A stretch of DNA of 64,000 bases from Haloplanus natans DSM 17983 (GTDB taxonomy: Archaea; Halobacteriota; Halobacteria; Halobacteriales; Haloferacaceae): contig NZ_KE386573.1 in NCBI RefSeq assembly GCF_000427685.1, positions 2,898,938-2,962,937 of the forward strand, written 5' to 3'. How positions within the stretch are numbered: the stretch's first letter is position 1; each line of letters opens with the position of its first letter. Positions 58,958-64,000 of this stretch are shown one piece after another. The notes beneath the pieces were generated by a model. It saw only the letters and a list, made by a program, of their open reading frames with translations. It was not told the DNA's origin and did no database searches. The position numbers and the translations under genes were made by a program.

Positions 58958-60225
58958 CGGAGGGCGTCGCCGGGCGGGCCGAACGTCGCGGAGTCGCCGA
59001 GTTCGGCCTCGATTTCGAGGAGTCGGTTGTACTGCTCGGTCCGCTCGCCGCGGGTGACGCCGGTCTTGATCTGGCCGGCGGCGAGGCCGACCGCGAGGTC
59101 CGCGAGCCACGTATCGGGGGTCTGTCCCGACCGCTCTGACACCTGGACGGCGTAGCCGTTGCGGGTGGCAAGCCGTGCGGCCTCGGTCGCCTCGGTCACG
59201 GTCCCCACCTGGTTCACCTTCCACAGGAGGGCGGTCGCGGCGCCGCGGTCGATGCCTTCTTCCAGACGGCGTGGGGTCGTCGTGAACAGGTCGTCGCCGA
59301 CGATCTGTACGTCGAGGCGGTCGGTCAGGTCGGCGACGCCCGTGAAGTCGTCCTGATCGAGGGGGTCCTCGAGCGAGACGATCGGGTAAGCGTCGACGAG
59401 GTCGGCGTAGAAGTCGGCGAGGTCCTCGCGCGTCATCGACTCGCCGAGCAGAGCGTAGGTCTCCGTCTCGGAGTCGTAGAAGTGGGTGGCGGCCACGTCC
59501 GCGGCGAGGGCGAACTCGTCGCCGTAGCCACACGCCTCGATCGCCCGCAGTTCGAGGTCGAACGCCTCGCGGGGGTCGTCGACGCCGATGGGGTTGTACC
59601 CCCCCTCGTCGCCCACGTTGCACGACGCCTCGCCGTACTCGTCCCGGAGGATGTCGCCGAGTTCGTAGTACACCTCGGCGGTCCAGCGGACGGCCTCGGC
59701 GACGGAGTCGGCGCCCACGGGCACCACCTGATGTTCCTGGAAGGGAAGGTCGCCGCCGGCGAGTTCGCCGCCCTCGATCAGATCGAAGAAGGGAAGGGGC
59801 AGGACGCCCGCGTCGGCGCCGCCGACGTACCGATAGAGCGGGAGTTCGGTCGCCGCGGCGCCCGCACGGAGGGTCGCCAGCGAGACGCCGGTGACGACGT
59901 TGCCGCCGAGGCGTTCGTACCGCCGGGTCCCGTCGAGAGCGCGGAGGGCGGCGTCGACGCCGCGCTGATCGGTCGCGTCGTGGCCGGCGAGGGCGGGCGC
60001 GACCTCTCCCTCGACGGCCGCGACGGCCTCCCGGACGCCCCGACCACGGTATCGGTCGCCGCCGTCGCGGCGCTCGTGGGCCTCGTGGGCACCCCTGGAG
60101 CGGCCACAGGGCACGTCGGCCCGGCCGGTGCCGGCGGGCGTCTCGACGGTGACCCGCAGCGTCGGCTCCAGTCGGTTGTCGAGGATTTCACGGGCAGCGA
60201 CGGCCTCGATGGGCGCGGTTGTCAT
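58954..60225 (-). CDS. Enolase paralogue with altered active-site residues
   Basis: A 423-residue enolase-superfamily protein. Kept from true enolases: NVGDEGGYNP (Glu207), the metal residues Asp243, Glu286 (SLEDP) and Asp311 (VGDDLF), Lys336 in LLWKVNQVGT, Lys387 in GQIKTG and Glu164. Changed: the GGSHAGG-type loop is GGELAGG, so the His159 (yeast) position is Leu155; VSHRSGET is VSERSGQT, so His373 is Glu364; and PSGASTG is PCGRSRG. It may be a weak or re-purposed enolase. It overlaps the glycerate kinase gene. Its promoter carries a dyad around the TATA box. Confidence 0.88.
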   Translation of the reverse strand: MTTAPIEAVAAREILDNRLEPTLRVTVETPAGTGRADVPCGRSRGAHEAHERRDGGDRYRGRGVREAVAAVEGEVAPALAGHDATDQRGVDAALRALDGTRRYERLGGNVVTGVSLATLRAGAAATELPLYRYVGGADAGVLPLPFFDLIEGGELAGGDLPFQEHQVVPVGADSVAEAVRWTAEVYYELGDILRDEYGEASCNVGDEGGYNPIGVDDPREAFDLELRAIEACGYGDEFALAADVAATHFYDSETETYALLGESMTREDLADFYADLVDAYPIVSLEDPLDQDDFTGVADLTDRLDVQIVGDDLFTTTPRRLEEGIDRGAATALLWKVNQVGTVTEATEAARLATRNGYAVQVSERSGQTPDTWLADLAVGLAAGQIKTGVTRGERTEQYNRLLEIEAELGDSATFGPPGDALR

Positions 60226-60236
60226 CGGGCGCGCCT

Positions 60237-60268
60237 ACTACCGGCGGCTGTAAGTCTATACCGGTAGT
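60237..60268 (-). promoter_or_regulatory. Dyad operator around the enolase-like promoter
   Basis: ACTACCGG (60237-60244) and CCGGTAGT (60261-60268) are perfect 8-nt inverted arms. Between them, on the minus strand, lies TATAGACTTACAG, placing a TATA box about 29 nt before the start at 60225. The right part (CTGTAAGTC...ACCGGT) also resembles the left half of the 88-nt repeat. Confidence 0.5.
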
Positions 60269-60368
60269 CGCCGTTCGTAGTGACGAGCGTGATCCACAGC
60301 CGCCGGTATCCGTCGGCGGGGCGCGACGGAACTTCAGCGTCGTCACGGCTGCGGACCCAAGCCGTCGC

Positions 60369-60420
60369 GTTTAACTTCTCGACGGAGAATATTCGCTGGA
60401 GAACACCATGCGAATATTTC
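60369..60420 (+). promoter_or_regulatory. Promoter and operator of the RHH regulator operon
   Basis: GTTTAAC (60369-60375) is a TATA candidate 33 nt before ATG 60408. GAATATTCGC (60387-60396) and GCGAATATT (60410-60418) form an inverted repeat with 13-nt spacing that covers the transcription start. Ribbon-helix-helix dimers commonly bind such palindromes, so self-repression is likely. Confidence 0.5.
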
Positions 60421-60455
60421 GGGGAGTCATCGGTCGCAGGGGGGACGCAGCGTGA
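60408..60455 (+). CDS. 15-residue leader ORF overlapping the RHH gene
   Basis: ATG at 60408 opens MRIFRGVIGRRGDAA and ends at TGA 60453-60455, which overlaps the GTG start of the RHH gene by GTGA. The distance to the TATA box suits a leaderless transcript starting at this ATG. It may couple translation to the downstream regulator. No coding evidence beyond layout. Confidence 0.35.
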   Translation: MRIFRGVIGRRGDAA

Positions 60456-60625
60456 GCAAGATCAGCGTCGAGATTCCGGACGAACTGCTCGCCGACCTGG
60501 ACGACCACGTCGGCGAGGACGGCAAGTTCGTCAACCGAAGCGACGCGATTCGGGCGTCGATCCGGAAGACGCTCGATACGCTCGACGAAATCGACGCCCG
60601 GCACGGCCGGTTGGAGGACGAATGA
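60452..60625 (+). CDS. Ribbon-helix-helix (CopG-like) regulator
   Basis: A 57-residue DNA-binding protein with GTG start. The strand KISVEIPDELLADLDDHV is followed by the two helices FVNRSDAIRASIRKTLDTLD, the standard CopG/Arc/NikR N-terminal layout; it acts as a dimer. TGA overlaps the ATG of the transporter gene (ATGA), so it probably controls that operon through the upstream palindrome. It is too small for the usual ORF cut-offs. Confidence 0.85.
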   Translation: MSKISVEIPDELLADLDDHVGEDGKFVNRSDAIRASIRKTLDTLDEIDARHGRLEDE

Positions 60626-61368
60626 GCGCGCGCACCGACTGGCCGGCGGGCCGCGTCGCCATCCTCGCGCTGTTCGTCACCGCCCTCGCGACCGCACAAC
60701 TGACCGCGTCGAAGATCCTCGCGATCCCGCTTCCGACCGCCGTCCCGCGGGTCGGGGAGACGATTTTTCTGCCGGGGGCGGCGCTGGCGTACGCGCTCAC
60801 CTTCTTCGCGTCGGACTGTTACGGCGAACTCTACGGCCGGCGCGACGCGCAGGTGATGGTGAACGTCGGGTTCGTGATGAACTTCGTCCTCCTGGCGCTG
60901 GTGTGGTCGACCATCCTCGCGCCGGGGCGAAACGCCGAGTTCGCCGCGCAGTTCGAGGGCGTCCTCGCCCCGGCGACCAACATCGTCGCCGGAAGCCTAC
61001 TGGCGTACATCGTCAGCCAGAACTGGGACGTGATCGTCTTCCACCGTCTCCGCGAGGCGACCGAGGGCGACTTCCTCTGGCTTCGGAACATCGTCTCGAC
61101 GGCGACGAGTCAGGCCATCGACACCGTCATCTTCGTCGGCATCGCGTTCTACCTCCTGCCGACGTACGTTGGCATCGGCATGGAGACGCCGTGGTCGGTC
61201 GTCGTCACGCTCATGCTGGGACAGTATCTGCTGAAGCTACTCATCGCGGTCGTAGACACGCCGTTCGTCTACGCCGTCGTCGGCGTCGTGCGCTCGCGGG
61301 CCGACGCGGCCGCGAAGGCTACGGCCACTGCGGGGGCGGGCGAAGGGGAGCCGGTCGAGGAGTTCTGA
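60622..61368 (+). CDS. Queuosine/archaeosine precursor transporter (YhhQ/VUT family)
   Basis: A 248-residue membrane protein with six to seven TM helices. The family signatures are ALATAQLTASKILAIPLP near residue 22 and FFASDCYGELYGRR near residue 62. YhhQ imports preQ0/preQ1-type deazaguanines; in archaea it may feed archaeosine synthesis for tRNA. Its ATG overlaps the stop of the RHH regulator. The basic/acidic C-terminal tail (RSRADAAAKATATAGAGEGE) is unusual but short. Confidence 0.9.
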   Translation: MSARTDWPAGRVAILALFVTALATAQLTASKILAIPLPTAVPRVGETIFLPGAALAYALTFFASDCYGELYGRRDAQVMVNVGFVMNFVLLALVWSTILAPGRNAEFAAQFEGVLAPATNIVAGSLLAYIVSQNWDVIVFHRLREATEGDFLWLRNIVSTATSQAIDTVIFVGIAFYLLPTYVGIGMETPWSVVVTLMLGQYLLKLLIAVVDTPFVYAVVGVVRSRADAAAKATATAGAGEGEPVEEF

Positions 61369-61426
61369 ACGCTCACACCGACCGTCGTCCAGAGCCCGGC
61401 GACCCGGGCGCGGACAGTTGCGACCG

Positions 61427-62194
61427 CTACGACAGCCGTTCCGCGAACGCGAATCGGGGTTTCACGTCCACGATTCGCACCGTCACTTCCTCCCCCACGT
61501 CGGCGTCCGGAACGAAGACGGTGAAGCCGTCGACGCGGGCGATGCCGTCGCCCTCGCGGCCCTCGTCGCTGATTTCGACGACGAGTTCGTCGCCGGCGGC
61601 GACCGGCGCCGTGAGATAGCCCTTGGCGACGAGGTAGAGTTCGGACGACGAGTCCCGGGAGGCGTCGGGCCGGATGGAGCGTACGTACTCGAAGGACTCC
61701 TCCATGTCGCTCCGGAGGTCGGCGAGGTCCGGGCCGTCGAACACCTTCGTGACGAAGTCGCCGCCGGGAGCGAGCAGGTCGCGAGCCACGTCGAACGCCT
61801 GCCGGGCGAGGTGGACGGAACGGGCGTGGTCGACGGAGTACTCGCCGGTCATGTTCGGTGCCATGTCGGAGACGACGGCGTCGACGGCGTCGCCGACGGT
61901 ATCGTGGAGGTGGTCGACCGTCCGCTCTTCGGTCATGTCGCCACGAACCGTCTCGACGGTCGCGGCGTCGAGGGACCGAATCCGCTGGCGGTCGACGCCG
62001 ACGACCGTGCCCGACTCGCCGACGGCTTCGGCGGCGACCTGAAGCCACCCACCGGGGGCGGCCCCCAGGTCGACGACGCTGTCGCCGGCGTCGAAGAGGT
62101 TCGCTTCCGCGTCGAGTTGCTTGAGTTTGTACGCCGACCGGGCGCGGTAGCCCTCCTGTTTCGAGCGGTTGTAGTACTCGTCTTTACCCGTCAT
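61427..62194 (-). CDS. rlmE: FtsJ/RrmJ rRNA 2'-O-methyltransferase with TRAM domain
   Basis: A 255-residue SAM-dependent enzyme, expected to methylate a 23S rRNA uridine. MTGKDEYYNRSKQEGYRARS is the FtsJ opening. Motif I is VVDLGAAPGGWLQVA, and the K-D-K-E catalytic set includes Lys in AYKLKQLD, Asp in SDMAPNMTG and Lys in FVTKVF. A TRAM RNA-binding domain occupies about residues 195-255, typical of haloarchaeal members. Start at ATG 62194; an upstream extension lacks similarity. Confidence 0.94.
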   Translation of the reverse strand: MTGKDEYYNRSKQEGYRARSAYKLKQLDAEANLFDAGDSVVDLGAAPGGWLQVAAEAVGESGTVVGVDRQRIRSLDAATVETVRGDMTEERTVDHLHDTVGDAVDAVVSDMAPNMTGEYSVDHARSVHLARQAFDVARDLLAPGGDFVTKVFDGPDLADLRSDMEESFEYVRSIRPDASRDSSSELYLVAKGYLTAPVAAGDELVVEISDEGREGDGIARVDGFTVFVPDADVGEEVTVRIVDVKPRFAFAERLS

Positions 62195-62292
62195 GGTCCC
62201 CTCCGGAACGCGTTCTGGGCTGGCGACTCGGCGGTCATACCGGAACACAGGCGGTCGACCCGGAAAGGCACGTCGAATCGGGCAGCGGGCGG

Positions 62293-62652
62293 TCAGACCT
62301 GCTCTAGCAGGCGTTCGAGAAGCGGCGGACCGTCGTACCGGATCCGTGACCGATCGGGTGCGTACTCGACGACGCCGGCCGCGTCGAGTTTCGGCAGGTG
62401 GACGTGTCGGAGCGAGACGACGAGCTGGTCCGGGTCCGGGTCGCCGGGCTCGCGTCCGGCCAGCGCCTCTGCGAGCGTCGGCACGGAGACGGAGCCCCCG
62501 GAAGACCGGAGGGCACGCACGACGCGGCGTCGACGTGCGTCGGCGAGCACGCCGAACATCGCGTCTACGTGCTCCTCGGTCGGTCGGTGTCGGTTCCCCC
62601 TTGATTCCTCACCCGTCGCCTGGTCGTGTCTATCGACGTTTGATGTGGTCAT
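62293..62652 (-). CDS. Winged-helix protein (DUF7344-like)
   Basis: A 119-residue protein. After a disordered Asn/Arg/His-rich N-terminus (~25 residues) comes a winged helix: AMFGVLADARRRRVVRALRS, then VPTLAEALAGREPG and the wing HLPKLDAAGVVEYAPDRSRI. This is the haloarchaeal single-wHTH type I recall as DUF7344. It is probably a transcriptional regulator; the target is unknown. The following gene, also an HTH regulator, is on the same strand 80 nt away. Confidence 0.8.
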   Translation of the reverse strand: MTTSNVDRHDQATGEESRGNRHRPTEEHVDAMFGVLADARRRRVVRALRSSGGSVSVPTLAEALAGREPGDPDPDQLVVSLRHVHLPKLDAAGVVEYAPDRSRIRYDGPPLLERLLEQV

Positions 62653-62732
62653 GGCACCCCCCTACGATGCGAATACCGATTCGACGTGAGCGTTCATGAA
62701 GGTGTTGGATAGAAATACTGTCACGTCCCGCG

Positions 62733-63395
62733 TCACTCGTCGTGGTCGAGTAGCAACGCGTTGGTCACGAACGTCACGATACCCCGACGCAGTCGTTCGG
62801 TGACGGCTTGATCGGAGATGCCGAGTTCGTCGGCGAGTTCGAGGGTCGTACAGCGACGCGGGATGTCGTAATACCCCCGTTCGACCGCGAGTTCGAGCGT
62901 TCGATGCTGTCTCCGTGTCAGCCCGTACCAGGCACCGGTTCCGCGTCTGGTCGGGCAGTACACACGGTCCACCTCGGCTCCGAACGCCCCGTCGGTACAG
63001 GCCGACCGGAACCCAGCGAACGCGCCTTGGGTCGGAAAGCACGTCTCGAAGACCCAGGCATCCGACGTCCCCGTACCGCGGCGGACGACGCCGTCGTGGT
63101 CGTCGAGCAGCCGGAAGAACGGATCGACCGCCGGATCCCACCGCATCGCGTAGACCGTCTCGTCGCCGAACACCTCCAGCACTTCGACCCGACACCCCTC
63201 CACGTCGGCGAACGAGTCCCCGACACCCCCGTCCGACGGATCGCCGAACGACCCCGAGAACGAGAAGACCGAAACGTCACCGTCCCCCACCGAGCCCATC
63301 CGTTCGATTTCCGTGACCTCGTCGTGTTGCAACGGAAACCGCCGACCGAACTCGAACTGATGGGCCGGTATTCGTAAATCTACGATCACACCCAT
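62733..63395 (-). CDS. Bat-type HTH-10 transcription regulator
   Basis: A 220-residue regulator. The N-terminal ~160 residues form the bacterio-opsin-activator sensor-like region (MGVIVDLRIPAHQFEFGRRF). The C-terminal HTH-10 domain reads LTRRQHRTLELAVERGYYD, then CTTLELADELGISDQAVTE. No GAF or PAS motif is apparent. Such proteins activate or repress in response to light, oxygen or redox; the signal is not evident. The promoter region upstream contains a perfect 14-nt palindrome. Confidence 0.85.
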   Translation of the reverse strand: MGVIVDLRIPAHQFEFGRRFPLQHDEVTEIERMGSVGDGDVSVFSFSGSFGDPSDGGVGDSFADVEGCRVEVLEVFGDETVYAMRWDPAVDPFFRLLDDHDGVVRRGTGTSDAWVFETCFPTQGAFAGFRSACTDGAFGAEVDRVYCPTRRGTGAWYGLTRRQHRTLELAVERGYYDIPRRCTTLELADELGISDQAVTERLRRGIVTFVTNALLLDHDE

Positions 63396-63439
63396 ATAGT
63401 GCGTTAGGAACTTGCCGACGAGGGGTCATAGCAGGTATG

Positions 63440-63453
63440 CTTGGTTAACCAAG
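63440..63453. promoter_or_regulatory. Perfect 14-nt palindrome CTTGGTTAACCAAG
   Basis: It lies in the 187-nt gap between the divergent HTH-10 regulator (start 63395) and pcn (start 63583), 45 nt from the first. It is the most likely operator in this gap and could be bound by either HTH protein encoded here. Confidence 0.5.
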
Positions 63454-63550
63454 TTTCGTTCGTCGTTGGCGACGCCCTCATAAAGCCCGGACGCGAACGG
63501 CGTCGGTACCGAGACCGAGCCACGCGCGCGGTCGCGCTCGAACAGCGGGT

Positions 63551-63558
63551 ATTTTTAA
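63551..63558 (+). promoter_or_regulatory. TATA box of pcn
   Basis: ATTTTTAA ends 25 nt before the ATG at 63583, giving a leaderless-type promoter for the sliding clamp gene. Confidence 0.55.
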
Positions 63559-63582
63559 CGCATGGGGCGTACCACTGGATAC

Positions 63583-64000
63583 ATGTTCAAGGCCATCGTG
63601 AGCGCGTCGACGCTCCGGGATGCCCTCGACTCGGTGAGCGTGTTGGTCGACGAGTGTAAGATACGGCTCAACGAGGACGGCCTGTCGATCCGCGCGGTCG
63701 ATCCGGCGAACGTCGGGATGGTCGATCTCTCGCTCGATTCGGCGGCGTTCGAGTCCTACGAGGCCGACGGCGGCGTCATCGGTGTCAACCTCGCACGGCT
63801 GGAAGACATCGCCGGCATGGGCAACGCCGGCGACCTCGTCCACCTCGAACTCGACGAAGAGACCCGGAAGCTCCACATCCGAATCGACGGCCTCTCCTAT
63901 ACGCTGGCGCTCATCGATCCCGACTCGATCCGGCAGGAGCCGGACATCCCCGACCTCGACCTGCCGGCCCGAATCGTCGTCGAGGGGAACCAACTCGACC
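63583..64000 (+). CDS. pcn: DNA polymerase sliding clamp PCNA, N-terminal part
   Basis: Trimeric ring clamp that tethers polymerase, ligase and other factors to DNA. The first ~139 residues are in the window and the rest runs past base 64000. [20 protein letters not shown] opens the chain; [18 protein letters not shown] holds the conserved AVD(x)ANV(x)MV motif of the first clamp half; the interdomain connector region is reached near the end. Start at ATG 63583 with a TATA box at leaderless spacing. Clamp loaders act on it, and the RfcC subunit is encoded at 21559-22572. Confidence 0.95.
   Translation, partial: MFKAIVSASTLRDALDSVSVLVDECKIRLNEDGLSIRAVDPANVGMVDLSLDSAAFESYEADGGVIGVNLARLEDIAGMGNAGDLVHLELDEETRKLHIRIDGLSYTLALIDPDSIRQEPDIPDLDLPARIVVEGNQLD

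Overview
The window is a stretch of chromosome from a halophilic archaeon (class Halobacteria). The evidence is the very high GC content, the strongly acidic proteins, haloarchaeal-only small protein families, archaeal information-processing genes (TBP, PriL, Orc1/Cdc6, PCNA, RfcC, Hjc, Hef) and TATA boxes about 25-35 nt before many start codons, which suggests largely leaderless transcription. The genus cannot be fixed from sequence alone. Genes are packed tightly on both strands, with frequent ATGA start/stop overlaps. I see no rRNA, complete tRNA, intact transposase or prophage.

Region by region. 0-10 kb: thermosome subunit (cut by the window edge), KH protein, RIO1 kinase, a 275-nt nested inverted-repeat element, primase large subunit, SWIM zinc-finger protein, Hjc resolvase, a K+ channel with two RCK-type halves, and the S-adenosylhomocysteine pair ahcY/mtaD separated by an unusual repeat-rich leader. 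10-16.5 kb: two lipoproteins, hisG, a CPBP protease, TBP and a tRNA methyltransferase. 16.5-21 kb: a complete TAXI-type TRAP importer (fused permease, DUF1850 protein, binding lipoprotein). 21-30.5 kb: archaetidylserine decarboxylase, RfcC, a soluble chemotaxis-type transducer, UvrC, malate dehydrogenase and Hef. 30.5-43 kb: small ferredoxin, cupin, CstA transporter, ArsA-type ATPase, a CobW-type GTPase, a fusion of a SAMP2-like ubiquitin-fold protein to a GNAT acetyltransferase, a phosphohexomutase and an IS200/IS605 end relic. 43-53 kb: larB, a 55-residue DUF1931 protein, rpiA, membrane proteins, an SDR, a PQQ-repeat lipoprotein, an Orc1/Cdc6 protein, a MutS-like ATPase, larE and a frameshifted membrane gene. 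53-64 kb: two divergent Tat translocase genes, glycerate kinase with an enolase paralogue, a ribbon-helix-helix regulator with a queuosine/archaeosine-precursor transporter, FtsJ methyltransferase, two HTH regulators and the start of PCNA.

Genes that probably work together: mtaD and ahcY (removal of S-adenosylhomocysteine); the TRAP trio; glycerate kinase plus the enolase-like protein (glycerate to 2-phosphoglycerate and onward); larB and larE (nickel-pincer cofactor, but no larC here); the repair and replication genes priL, hjc, rfcC, uvrC, hef, orc, mutS-like and pcn, which are scattered rather than in one operon.

The most unusual signals are: (1) the in-frame SAMP2-GNAT fusion at 39725-40327; (2) four copies of an exactly 88-nt palindromic repeat, each with the stop codon of a neighbouring gene at the same position inside the repeat end; (3) the 275-nt nested inverted-repeat element upstream of rio1; (4) the tandem-hairpin leader of ahcY; and (5) an enolase paralogue lacking two histidines normally found in the active site.
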